Shown here: positions 34,968 through 42,836 of the stretch, piece by piece
Position numbering within the stretch: the first letter of the stretch is position 1
Layout: each line of letters begins with the position of its first letter
Source: Deltaproteobacteria bacterium
Lineage (GTDB): Bacteria; Desulfobacterota; Syntrophia; Syntrophales; UBA2210
Assembly: GCA_019313385.1 (NCBI GenBank)
Contig: JAFDBG010000019.1
Coordinates: 1-48,635 of the forward strand
DNA length: 48,635 nt
Direction: 5' to 3'
Made by a program: the position numbers and the translations under genes
The notes under the pieces: model-generated
Seen by the model: the letters and a program-made list of their open reading frames with translations, nothing else
The model's database searches: none
What the model was told of the DNA's origin: nothing

Positions 34968-35624
34968 TTAGTGATATTTGCTCCAAAGTATACAACCATA
35001 GATAATTGTCAATACAACCGTGTAGACCATAAGAACATAAAACCATTTTCCGGTAAATTTAGGCGTCCGTATCGGGGTCAAATTAAACACCAGAAATACC
35101 ATCAATAGTGCATAAAGGATTGCTGAAAAAACCGTATGACTAATAAAGCCCTCGAACAAGAACACAAAAGCAAGAATAAGGACATTGTTGTCTAATGCCA
35201 GCCCACTGTATGTTTTGTCGTCAATCAGTCCGAAAATGTTGAAATAGCTCAACCGTATAGTGCTGGCGGCGACAATAAGAAATGCTCCCGGCAGGAACCA
35301 TGGACTGAACTTTCCATAACTTAAAAGAAAAATTGCGGGGAATACTCCAAAACTTACAATATCTATCAGCGAATCAAGCTGGCCCCCAAAGGCTCGCTGA
35401 TGATCTGTTCGTCCCGTAATTTGTCGAGCTATGATTCCGTCAGCCCAGTCAAATAAAACAGCCCACAGGACTCCAATTATCGCAACAGGGAAATTACCCA
35501 AAATAGCGAAGTAAATACCAAGCACTGCACATAGCAAGCCTGCAAGCGAACAAATATTGGGAAGATCCCCGGCGAAGGAAAGCATTGTGGGCTGATGTGG
35601 TTGTTTCGGTTCGGGATTTGTCAT
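34968..35624 (-). CDS. CDP-alcohol phosphatidyltransferase family membrane enzyme
   Basis: 218 residues with ~6 membrane helices. The CDP-alcohol phosphotransferase signature is present as DWADGIIAR followed by GGQLDSLID, supplying the four catalytic aspartates; SLIDIVSFGVFPA resembles PssA-type enzymes. Between AR and G there are 12 residues where the family consensus has 8, an insertion of four. It would join a CDP-activated alcohol (or CDP-diacylglycerol) with a lipid or alcohol acceptor in the membrane. It overlaps the PLP enzyme by 1 bp and so is coupled to it. Confidence 0.82.
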   Translation of the reverse strand: MTNPEPKQPHQPTMLSFAGDLPNICSLAGLLCAVLGIYFAILGNFPVAIIGVLWAVLFDWADGIIARQITGRTDHQRAFGGQLDSLIDIVSFGVFPAIFLLSYGKFSPWFLPGAFLIVAASTIRLSYFNIFGLIDDKTYSGLALDNNVLILAFVFLFEGFISHTVFSAILYALLMVFLVFNLTPIRTPKFTGKWFYVLMVYTVVLTIIYGCILWSKYH

Positions 35625-36745
35625 TATTTTAATGCATCTCCGGTTTTCAGGTCCATTATATCGATCAATGCTGCAACTAATTTGCCATTCTCTGCTTCTG
35701 TACGGCTGGCAATCCGAAGATAACGATCAGAATCCGGTTGAGTTTTGCCCACACAGTCCTTTATGTACATATTATGTTTAATAAATAATTGTTTCGTAAT
35801 TTCAGGTCCGCTTTTCACATACTCGGGTAGGCGACAGAAAATAAAGTTTGCATCAGGCTTGAAAACAGTCATACCTCTAATGCCACAAAGCTTTTCATAC
35901 AGGCTATCTCTGTCGATTCGAACTTGTTTACAGCTTTCAATAAATTCTTGTTTGTAATCGGGTAAAAGCCGTAGAAACTCTTCTGCAAATCCGTTAATAT
36001 TCCAGATATGCACGCCGTTTCTTACAGCTTCAGCAAATTGTGAATTTGCAGTCAGCATGTAACCGATCCTCAGTCCACAGATACCGTATGCCTTGCTCAT
36101 GCTTTTAAAAACTGCCGTATTCGGGTAATTTGCTATTTCTTGTGCCAGGCTTATTTGATCAGGGTTCTCTACGAAATCTATAAATGATTCGTCAATAATC
36201 AGCATACAGTCGTGAGTTTCAAGGAGTTTCGCAAGCCGAATGAGATCGGATTTGGGAATTAAGATAGATGTTGGATTGTTAGGCGTTACTACAACAGCGA
36301 CATCTGCTTTTACTCTGATTGCTTCCGCAGCAAATTTATCTACATCCAGCTGGAAAGATGGGAACTCAAGCGGAAATTCGACCACCTGGCCTGAAGGTGC
36401 AGCATTGGCATATTCATTGAAAGAAGGCACGGGAACGATTAACTTGCCTGATATGTGACCGGATACTATTTTTATTAATTCAGCAGCTCCGTTTCCCACA
36501 ACAATCCTGTCCGCAGGTTGGTCAATTATTTTGCCAACAAGCCCGGCAAGGGCATCTTGTGCCACCGGATAATTCAGAACAAGGTCGTGAATTTGATCTT
36601 TGAAGTTGGTGAAAACAGCCTCTGGTGGAAAATAAAGGTTATAAAGATAGGCATGATCAATAAAATTATGCCGATAGTAACCCCCATGTTGGCCGGAGAT
36701 GAATTCGTATTTTTCTGATTGAGTCGTATAATTATTTTGCGTCAC
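35624..36745 (-). CDS. HisC/CobD-like PLP enzyme (aminotransferase or phosphoamino-acid decarboxylase)
   Basis: 373 residues, fold type I, class I/II. Visible residues: VGNGAAELI (cofactor phosphate), TPNNPTS, IIDESFIDF (Asp for pyridine N), SMSKAYGICGLRIGY with the PLP lysine K218 and arginine, and a late LRIASRT. The family includes histidinol-phosphate aminotransferase and the CobD threonine-phosphate/serine-phosphate decarboxylases. Placed between a LicC-like cytidylyltransferase and a CDP-alcohol phosphatidyltransferase, and with no his or cob genes nearby, it may supply a phosphorylated aminoalcohol such as ethanolamine phosphate. This is inference; a transaminase role is the alternative. 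It overlaps the cytidylyltransferase by 14 bp. Confidence 0.78.
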   Translation of the reverse strand: MTQNNYTTQSEKYEFISGQHGGYYRHNFIDHAYLYNLYFPPEAVFTNFKDQIHDLVLNYPVAQDALAGLVGKIIDQPADRIVVGNGAAELIKIVSGHISGKLIVPVPSFNEYANAAPSGQVVEFPLEFPSFQLDVDKFAAEAIRVKADVAVVVTPNNPTSILIPKSDLIRLAKLLETHDCMLIIDESFIDFVENPDQISLAQEIANYPNTAVFKSMSKAYGICGLRIGYMLTANSQFAEAVRNGVHIWNINGFAEEFLRLLPDYKQEFIESCKQVRIDRDSLYEKLCGIRGMTVFKPDANFIFCRLPEYVKSGPEITKQLFIKHNMYIKDCVGKTQPDSDRYLRIASRTEAENGKLVAALIDIMDLKTGDALK

Positions 36746-37583
36746 TGAAGGCTCCTATTGTTTCCCAGGGAGATGGTACAACATTGTGCAAAAAATCGGG
36801 ATGTGAAAGAGTAACAGGTCCCGTTATCGTATAATCGTCTGCGAAAAATAATTTCTCAGCCTCTGCCAGATCTTCAAAAGTGTCTATTTCATACCAGGGC
36901 TTACCATCAAAAGAGACACTTCCAAATGAGAGACTGCCATCAGCAATCATTTCCGCAAATACGGTTTCGTAATAGTCGTTTATTTTGCCATCTGAAATAC
37001 GCTTGCCTAATCTTTTTACAATTTCATGCCAGGAGCTACGTGAAATGCTGTAAATATTAACAGTCTTGTATTTGATCTCACCACAGGAGTCTGCGTTGTC
37101 CGCCCAAAATGCCTTGACTTTTTGATATTTATTGATTGTAACACTTGTTCCATTCATCCATGGTTGCATCTTTGCAACAGCTATTCTGTCAGGATAGACC
37201 ATGTCATCCAGAAGTGATTCGTCAAAAACAAGATCACTTTCGAGCAGCAGAAATGGCTCATCGATAATTTCACGTGCCATCCAGAGAGAATAAATATTAT
37301 TGGTCGTCTCGTATAGGGGACTGAAAATATAATCGACTTTAATGTCCCCTACCTGCGTGCCTAGAAATTCTCTTATATGATTTTCCAGATACCCAGTAAC
37401 CACAACCAACCGTTTGAATCCATGCTGATTGAGATTTGAGATCATCCGTTCAAGTATCGACATGCCATTGACTATTGTCAGGCATTTAGGCGCATTCTTT
37501 GTAAAGGGAAACAGACGGCTACCCATACCGGCTGCAAGAAGTAATGCTGTGGTCACCTGTTCTTTATGGTGAGAGTTCTGCAT
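36732..37583 (-). CDS. LicC-like CTP:phosphoalcohol cytidylyltransferase
   Basis: A sugar/alcohol-phosphate nucleotidyltransferase: ALLLAAGMGSRLFPFTKNAPKCL (nucleotide loop and Lys, ~13-35), VVVTGYLENHI, NNIYSLWMA, LLLESDLVF, and YYETVFAEMI plus WYEIDTFEDLAEAEKLF, the last as in LicC choline-phosphate cytidylyltransferase. It should activate a phosphoalcohol as a CDP (or other NDP) derivative. ATG at 37583 has GGAAAGGA 11 nt upstream; the ORF-track start is 10 codons earlier. It is first in the four-gene operon that runs to 34056. Confidence 0.8.
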   Translation of the reverse strand: MQNSHHKEQVTTALLLAAGMGSRLFPFTKNAPKCLTIVNGMSILERMISNLNQHGFKRLVVVTGYLENHIREFLGTQVGDIKVDYIFSPLYETTNNIYSLWMAREIIDEPFLLLESDLVFDESLLDDMVYPDRIAVAKMQPWMNGTSVTINKYQKVKAFWADNADSCGEIKYKTVNIYSISRSSWHEIVKRLGKRISDGKINDYYETVFAEMIADGSLSFGSVSFDGKPWYEIDTFEDLAEAEKLFFADDYTITGPVTLSHPDFLHNVVPSPWETIGAFSDAK

Positions 37584-37788
37584 CAAGTTTATATCCTTTC
37601 CTTCCGTGTACAATATCTTACAGTAGACATTGATGGAGAAAAAACGAGTCCGGAGCTTATGAAAGTTTCAAACAGTTAAAAAGATTCAGAAGATAACGAC
37701 CCCGCTAATCTGCCGAGCCGACGTTCCAACGGTTGGGTTAAGTCAATCATGCGATGACAATATAAGAAACCATAGAAATCAACCGCAA

Positions 37789-38460
37789 CTACGACAGAAA
37801 TGAGTGGTCATTTGCGAAAGGTGTGGCATTTATACCATCTGTACGTGGAACCAGTACCAAAAACTCACTGTTCCTCTGAACAATATTAAATTTAACTTGC
37901 CCCTTCGATTGGCTCATAGAACTACCGTATTCTATAAAGAAATTTTCTGGCAGTAAAACTTCGACCAAATCTCCTTTTTCGCGCTGGCACAGAAGTACCG
38001 CATGATCGAAGCCACCGACAGGGAGGCCTAAAAACCAACGGCGAGGTTGACGTTCTGTGGCAGAAGCAATACCCACTCGTTTTCCCGACTGTGTTCTATA
38101 AATAGTCGATCCCTTAATCAATTGAAGATGAATCCCTTCTCCTTCAAGTTTACTTAAAAATACCTCTCGTTGTTTCTTTCCCAGCTCTCTTGCCAATGCA
38201 AGCGTCGATGAGCTTTGCATAGTGTTTTTCCCAAGCGATTTTCTCTTGGCAGAATTTGTGGGGACAACTGACTTAGAGTTGTTGCCTCTTAATTCCTCTA
38301 GCTCTAAGACAATCTGCTCGTGGCGTTTGATAAGAAACTCAATTTTTTCTAATTTCTCGCTTTCCAATAGCACCGAATCAGTTTCTCTTTTATGTGCATA
38401 ATCGGATATATTTGATAATATTATATTTTTTTCTTTTTGCAAATCGTCCAGAGTAGCCAC
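37789..38460 (-). CDS. hypothetical protein with N-terminal coiled coil
   Basis: 223 residues, GTG start with GGAGG 7 nt upstream. Residues ~1-62 are a charged predicted coiled coil (KLEKIEFLIKRHEQIVLELEEL); a basic linker follows; residues ~90-215 form a globular part (REVFLSKLEGEGIHLQLIKG; RRWFLGLPVGGFDHAVLLCQ). I do not recognise a family. The globular part might be a nuclease- or DNA-binding-type domain, but no catalytic signature is clear. It is separated from the lipid operon by ~200 bp and lies inside the supposed selC island. Confidence 0.6.
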   Translation of the reverse strand: MATLDDLQKEKNIILSNISDYAHKRETDSVLLESEKLEKIEFLIKRHEQIVLELEELRGNNSKSVVPTNSAKRKSLGKNTMQSSSTLALARELGKKQREVFLSKLEGEGIHLQLIKGSTIYRTQSGKRVGIASATERQPRRWFLGLPVGGFDHAVLLCQREKGDLVEVLLPENFFIEYGSSMSQSKGQVKFNIVQRNSEFLVLVPRTDGINATPFANDHSFLS

Positions 38461-38771
38461 AATGCTACCTCCATCTGGTTTAAATTATTTATTCCGCACC
38501 ATAGAGTGTCATAGACCAAGTGTAGTGTCAAGTGTTTTTGTATTGAAGCACCAGGAGTACGTAATCTATCCGGTTTATGATTGTCATCATGGGGTGGCCA
38601 TGAGAAGGTCAGAGATATCACAGGAGATTTTGAAAATGCGATCTGTAGAGGCATGAAAAGGAGTTTGATTAACCCAGGAAGAAACGGTGCAGAGTTGGGA
38701 GTATGCACCCGGACGTTCTGGAACTCGTCTCGTTGTGTTGTATCTCCCTTCGTTCAGACAATTTTTTCAAT

Positions 38772-38809
38772 AAAAAAGCCCTATCTCTCATTTTGAGAAA
38801 CAGGGCTTT
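38772..38809 (-). terminator. rho-independent terminator (orphan)
   Basis: On the minus strand AAAGCCCTGTTTCTCA-AAA-TGAGAGATAGGGCTTT followed by more T gives a stem with a T6 run. It resembles the terminator at 39162-39198, but no gene lies directly upstream of it. Confidence 0.65.
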
Positions 38810-39060
38810 AGATGATCAGACCATAATCCCCCCAGGCTACAGCCGTTCAAAAGCATATCCGATACGTTAAAGATCCAAAATATGCTAACCTACTAACTCC
38901 ATTATGGTATATTGTCAAGGGATGTTATAGTGAGACTTTCAATCGGTAATAATCTATTTTTCCCTTTGGAATAGATGGACTGGAATGGTTGAATCTCTTG
39001 CAGATAAGCTCAAATCCTGAAGTGGATAATATTAATAAGAAGATCACTCTCTCAGGAAGA

Positions 39061-39126
39061 AAGAAATAACTTTCAGACTTCAAATCCGGTGTGGGCGCTA
39101 ACCCTGAAAAAGTTAAAGAAGGTTAA
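39061..39126 (+). repeat. 66-bp direct repeat with tRNA-Sec-like core, copy B
   Basis: Matches copy A (33834-33899) with few differences. GACTTCAAATCCGGTGTGGG plus CGCTA equals the anticodon arm and start of the variable arm of tRNA-Sec apart from one missing G. Its right flank (to ~39163, TATATTAG..TAAAAATCGAATTTTGCG) is repeated next to the 3' end of the real tRNA-Sec gene at 39980-40023. Confidence 0.75.
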
Positions 39127-39161
39127 AATAATATATTAGCTAAAAATCGAATTTTGCGAAT

Positions 39162-39198
39162 AAAAAGCCCCATTTCGCATTGTAAGAAATAGGGCTTT
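39162..39198 (-). terminator. rho-independent terminator of the SH3-domain gene
   Basis: Read on the minus strand, 18 nt after the SH3 gene's stop: AAAGCCCTATTTC...GAAATGGGGCTTTTTA, a ~12-bp stem with a T5 tail. Confidence 0.75.
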
Positions 39199-39215
39199 GA
39201 TTTATCGGTAATCGT

Positions 39216-39890
39216 CTAGAGGTAGAGTTTCGAAGAACGCTTTTTATCCCGCCTTCCCATTGTCAGGCCTATCAAAAGGCCAAGAAGAAGCACGAGTGCC
39301 CCAGTCAGAAACCATCTGTTTCTGTGGGATGATCGCAAGAGTTTGTTTTCTTTTGATGTATTCGCAAGTTCAGCCTCTATTCTTGCAAGATCCAATCGGG
39401 TCTTTTTGAAGCTTTTCCTCAATTCCATAAAGCCCGACGCGCCTTTTCTTAAGGATTCGTAGCTCTCCTTCAGGGTTTCAAGTTCTTTCATCTTTTCTTT
39501 TAGTGCCATTGCGAGAGCAGGATTTCTGGTCTTCATTTCGCTTAGATTTCCTTCCATTGAAGATACCCTTTCCTTAAGACTGGCATTCTCCATTTCCAGA
39601 ACCTTTACGTGCACCTCCCAGGATTCGCGATTCATGAGATAACGGCTCAGTGTCCAACCTTCTTTATCGCCACTTCCGTCAACAGAACGAACGTTGCTCC
39701 ATCCTTCCTTTTCAGACAACACATCTACCGCCTGTCCCGACTTAAGCATGTTGACTATCTTGTGTTTCGGACCGGGGCCTGTACGGAGGGGAACTTCCAG
39801 TTTATCTGAGACATAGGTGGCAGCCCATCCCGAAAGAGTGATCAGGCAGAACCCTGTGATCATAACCATAATTATTGTAGTCTTTTTCAT
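39216..39890 (-). CDS. SH3-domain membrane protein (YgiM/TIGR04211-like)
   Basis: About 224 residues from the ATG at 39890, which has AAAGGA 8 nt upstream (the ORF track starts 21 codons earlier). A signal peptide (IIMVMITGFCLITLSGWA) is followed by a bacterial SH3 domain (VPLRTGPGPKHKIVNMLKSG, GWTLSRYLMN), a long coiled coil (~85-185) and one C-terminal helix (WFLTGALVLLLGLLIGLTMG) with a basic tail. This order is that of the YgiM/TIGR04211 family, thought to be anchored in the inner membrane with the SH3 part in the periplasm. Usually a core gene, which is odd for an island. Confidence 0.8.
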   Translation of the reverse strand: MKKTTIIMVMITGFCLITLSGWAATYVSDKLEVPLRTGPGPKHKIVNMLKSGQAVDVLSEKEGWSNVRSVDGSGDKEGWTLSRYLMNRESWEVHVKVLEMENASLKERVSSMEGNLSEMKTRNPALAMALKEKMKELETLKESYESLRKGASGFMELRKSFKKTRLDLARIEAELANTSKENKLLRSSHRNRWFLTGALVLLLGLLIGLTMGRRDKKRSSKLYL

Positions 39891-40023
39891 GGTAGATGTC
39901 CTTTTGTCAAGTGAAGTCAAAAACTGTTTTGATATCGGCCTTTTATTTTTCAAGGGTTAAAGTTAACGAAGGTCAGAGAAAGGTTAAAGAAATATATTAG
40001 TTAAAAATCGAATTTTGCGAATA

Positions 40024-40039
40024 AATTGGCGGAAGTGCA
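40024..40039. repeat. candidate att site at the tRNA-Sec 3' end
   Basis: AATTGGCGGAAGTGCA, identical to 33375-33390. Here it is part of the intact tRNA-Sec gene (last 13 nt with CCA, plus three flanking bases), so this would be the end at which integration kept the tRNA whole. Confidence 0.65.
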
Positions 40040-40124
40040 TGGGAATCGAACCCACCTGGGACGGTTCTAGCGCCCCACACCGGATTTGAAGTCCGGGAGG
40101 CCCACCAGTGACCTTGGCACTTCC
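40027..40124 (-). tRNA. selC: tRNA-Sec (anticodon UCA)
   Basis: 98 nt with an encoded CCA. The 8-bp acceptor stem (GGAAGTGC / GCACTTCC), the long D stem, the anticodon loop CTTCAAA with TCA at 40087-40089, a long variable arm and the GGTTCGATTCC T loop are the marks of bacterial selenocysteine tRNA. The organism therefore should make selenoproteins. No selA or selB gene lies in the window. moeA follows 44 bp upstream on the same strand. Confidence 0.95.
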
Positions 40125-40167
40125 GCACGAATTTCAAGACTATTTATATCTCTCTCCATACTGATTG

Positions 40168-41415
40168 TCAATCGTTGAGATATTCCGGGTCTTTGGTAAA
40201 ATCCTGAGATTTATCGAGTGCCTGAACCATTACATCGCTGCCGGCTTTAACAAAATCGACATCTTCAGGAAGCACTATTATCCCGTTTGCGAGGACCATG
40301 GACTTCAGTATACCGGAGCCCTGTTCTCCGGTGGTTTCCGCGACAAAGCCCTCCCCCTGACTTTTCAAACGGGCCCTAATAAAGTACCGAAGGCCCTTTT
40401 TCTTTTTTATGTCTTCTGCAAGCTTTGCCCTTATGGTTTTTCGGAAGATATTTTCATGTCCGGTCATTTTCAGTATCGCGGGTCTTACGTACTGTTCAAA
40501 GCTGATCATCGATGATACCGGATTTCCGGGAAGTCCAAAGACCGGCCTACCCTCCCTGGCGCCGAAGGTCATGGGTTTGCCTGGCCTCTGTGCCACCTGC
40601 CAGAAATCGATGCCAATGTCCATATCCTTCATTACGTCTTTTACGAAATCGTAGTCTCCAACCGATACCCCGGCCGATGATACGACGATATCAGCCCGCA
40701 TGGCGGCCCTGAATTTCTCAGTCAGATCGTTCATATTATCTTTTGCGATACCAAGCTGAAGCGGTATGCCCCCACACTCCATCACCTGCGCCGCGAGGGA
40801 ATAGCTATTGCTGCTTACGATTTTTTCGGGTGATGACGCTCCGTCTATATCGACAAGTTCATCCCCCGTGGCTATAAGCGCCACTATGGGTCTCTGATAT
40901 ACTTTTACGAAGGAGCGTCCAAGGGCGGACAGCATCCCAATCTCCGCGGGTCTCAACAAAGTTCCGGTTCGTATAACCAGATCTCCTTCCCTTACATCTT
41001 CTCCAGCATACCTGATATTCCGACCCTTTGCGGCCTCCGCGTATATCTGTACACCGGCATCGTCAGACTTTGTTTCTTCCACCATAATGACGGCGTCGGC
41101 TCCCTCCGGCACAAAGGCGCCTGTCATGATCCTTGCCGCCTCTCCGGCTCCCACTGTTTTTTTGGGTGCATATCCAGCAGGTATGTCCTCAATAACATTC
41201 AAAATAACAGGATTACTCGCACCGGCACCGGTTGTTTCTTTCGATTTCAACGCGTAGCCATCCATCGCGGAGTTGTCTCTCGGAGGTATGTCGCGTGGGG
41301 CATGAATATCTTCTCCGATAACCCTTCCCAGGGCGCTTAGTATATCCGCTTTTTCAAGGCCAAGGGGGGAAATGGAACCGAGAATATGATTCAACGCCTC
41401 TTTGACAGTTATCAT
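40168..41415 (-). CDS. moeA: molybdopterin molybdenumtransferase
   Basis: 415 residues with the MoeA domains in order: N-terminal part (EDIHAPRDIPPRDNSAMDGYALKS), the linker domain (RIMTGAFVPEGADAVIMVEE), the MoCF-biosynthesis domain (VSSAGVSVGDYDFVKDVMKD; FGLPGNPVSSMISFEQYV) and a short MoeA-C beta domain. It inserts molybdate (or tungstate) into adenylated molybdopterin in the cytoplasm. AAAGGA precedes the ATG by 9 nt. Transcribed toward selC; several selenoenzymes such as formate dehydrogenase also need this cofactor, so the proximity may be functional. Confidence 0.92.
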   Translation of the reverse strand: MITVKEALNHILGSISPLGLEKADILSALGRVIGEDIHAPRDIPPRDNSAMDGYALKSKETTGAGASNPVILNVIEDIPAGYAPKKTVGAGEAARIMTGAFVPEGADAVIMVEETKSDDAGVQIYAEAAKGRNIRYAGEDVREGDLVIRTGTLLRPAEIGMLSALGRSFVKVYQRPIVALIATGDELVDIDGASSPEKIVSSNSYSLAAQVMECGGIPLQLGIAKDNMNDLTEKFRAAMRADIVVSSAGVSVGDYDFVKDVMKDMDIGIDFWQVAQRPGKPMTFGAREGRPVFGLPGNPVSSMISFEQYVRPAILKMTGHENIFRKTIRAKLAEDIKKKKGLRYFIRARLKSQGEGFVAETTGEQGSGILKSMVLANGIIVLPEDVDFVKAGSDVMVQALDKSQDFTKDPEYLND

Positions 41416-41788
41416 GATGGAGATCCTTTCACTCCGGCAAAATAAACGCTGTGCCCGAATTTGTGTATAAAACGCCCCTACTATATTAAACTCTTATTCT
41501 TGTCAATATCTCTGATTCCAGATATAGTCAAATAGTTGAGTGGTTAAGCGGTTGAGTTGGAAGATAATCGTTATAATTACAGCAAATATCAAAATGGCAG
41601 ATGTCCAATTGTTTTGCTAAAAACAAATATGCTCGTGAATTTAACCAGTTCACTATTCAACAATTCAACTACTTAATGAGATCTGGATTCATTTACGCCT
41701 TGAATAAATATAGCCCATGTTATAGGTAGAGCTCTTATTTATGGACAGGCAGGCGCCGGATATTTGATGACAGCGGAGGAAAAACCTT
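41416..41788. other. divergent moeA-nadA intergenic region
   Basis: 373 bp; should contain both promoters. Most of it is the octamer-based repeat (copy 2). I see no operator or riboswitch that I can support. Confidence 0.5.
41519..41687. repeat. 168-bp octamer-based inverted element, copy 2
   Basis: Second copy of the element at 17854-18021. Octamers GGTTAAGC GGTTGAGT at the left and TCAACAAT TCAACTAC TTAATGAG at the right are imperfect inverse complements; the outer ends TCCAGAT / ATCTGGA form a perfect 7-bp inverted repeat. Inserted between moeA and nadA. Confidence 0.8.
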
Positions 41789-42700
41789 ATGGGCATTATA
41801 GAGACACAGGAAAAAATCAGAAAACTGCTGGCCGACAGAAATGCCATCCTGCTGGCCCATTACTATCAGCGCGATGAGATCCAGGATATTGCGGACATAT
41901 TGGGTGATTCGCTGGCCCTCAGTATTGAAGCGGCTAAAACGACGGCTGATGTTATTCTTTTCGCGGGAGTGCAATTCATGGCCGAGAGCGCTTCGATACT
42001 GTCGCCGGATAAAACGGTCCTCCTCCCACGCCTGGATGCCGGATGTCCTCTCGCGGACAAGATAACCGTCGAGGAGTTAAAGCAGGCAAAGTCAGAGCAT
42101 CCGGACGCCATGGTGGTGACATACGTCAATTCATCGGCCCAGACCAAGGCCCACAGCGACATATGCTGCACCTCCGCAAATGCAGTACGCATAGTGGGCA
42201 GTCTTGACACGGACACCGTTCTGATGGTTCCCGACGGCAATCTCGCACGCTATACCGCACAGTTTACCGAAAAAAAGATAATCCCCTGGAAAGGGTTCTG
42301 TTATGTACATAACAACCTGTTGCCTGGCGATGTGCTTAAGGTGAAAGATAAGAATCCCGGAGCCCCGGTCGCCGTTCATCCCGAATGCCGCCCAGAGGTC
42401 ATCGAAATGGCCGATTTTGTCGGGAGCACAGGGGGAATACTAAAATTCGCTCGGGAAACGGATGCTCAAAAGATTATTATCGGGACGGAACAGGGAATCA
42501 TGCACCAGTTGAAGAAGGATAGTCCCGGCAAAACATTCATACCGGCATCCGATAAACTGACCTGCCTGGATATGAAAAGAATTACACTCGATGACATACT
42601 CACCTCTCTCCTGGAAATGAAACATGTGGTGGCTGTACCTGAAGAGATAAGGGTCCCAGCGAATCTCGCCCTGAGCAGGATGCTGGAAACATCTAAGTAA
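41789..42700 (+). CDS. nadA: quinolinate synthase
   Basis: 303 residues. NadA condenses iminoaspartate with dihydroxyacetone phosphate to quinolinate for NAD synthesis and needs a 4Fe-4S cluster. The three cluster cysteines are visible in DAGCPLAD, HPECRPEV and DKLTCLDMK; LLAHYYQRDEIQDIADILGDS and VTYVNSSAQTKAHSDICCTS are standard. GGAGG lies 10 nt before the ATG. It stands alone here, without nadB or nadC, and ends at the edge of a heptamer array. Confidence 0.93.
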   Translation: MGIIETQEKIRKLLADRNAILLAHYYQRDEIQDIADILGDSLALSIEAAKTTADVILFAGVQFMAESASILSPDKTVLLPRLDAGCPLADKITVEELKQAKSEHPDAMVVTYVNSSAQTKAHSDICCTSANAVRIVGSLDTDTVLMVPDGNLARYTAQFTEKKIIPWKGFCYVHNNLLPGDVLKVKDKNPGAPVAVHPECRPEVIEMADFVGSTGGILKFARETDAQKIIIGTEQGIMHQLKKDSPGKTFIPASDKLTCLDMKRITLDDILTSLLEMKHVVAVPEEIRVPANLALSRMLETSK

Positions 42701-42812
42701 CGGTTTACAGTTACCGGTTTACGGTTGCCGGTTTACGGTTGCCGGTTTACGGTTGCCGGTTGTCGATTTACTGTTTTTTAACCGGTAACTGTGAACCGGT
42801 AACCGGTAACTG
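42701..42812. repeat. inverted heptamer array between nadA and mfd
   Basis: Left half: about nine units of the type CGGTTTA/CGGTTGC/CAGTTAC. Right half: units of the inverse type (AACCGGT AACTGTG AACCGGT AACCGGT). The halves can pair into an imperfect hairpin of ~30 bp around a T6 stretch. It starts directly after the nadA stop. Confidence 0.85.
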
Positions 42813-42836
42813 CTACTAAAAAAGCTGAATTTTTGC

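Larger units (their letters stand above)
38461..39215. other. 755-bp gene-free region with duplicated hairpins
   Basis: No protein-like frame on either strand. It contains two similar minus-strand terminators (38772-38809 and 39162-39198) and, between them, the tRNA-Sec-like repeat copy B. The second terminator belongs to the SH3 gene; the first has no gene to end, which suggests that a gene was lost between the two. Confidence 0.6.

Noticed and set aside
40027-40124. Search for selenoproteins in the window because of selC
   Set aside because: I looked by eye at the redox genes (POR subunits, OYE, CGGC, DUF169) and saw no in-frame TGA with extension of homology. A systematic SECIS search was not possible.
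42701-42812. Possible CRISPR array in the repeat-rich intergenic regions
   Set aside because: Units are 7 nt, contiguous, without spacers, and the halves are inverted. No cas genes occur in the window.
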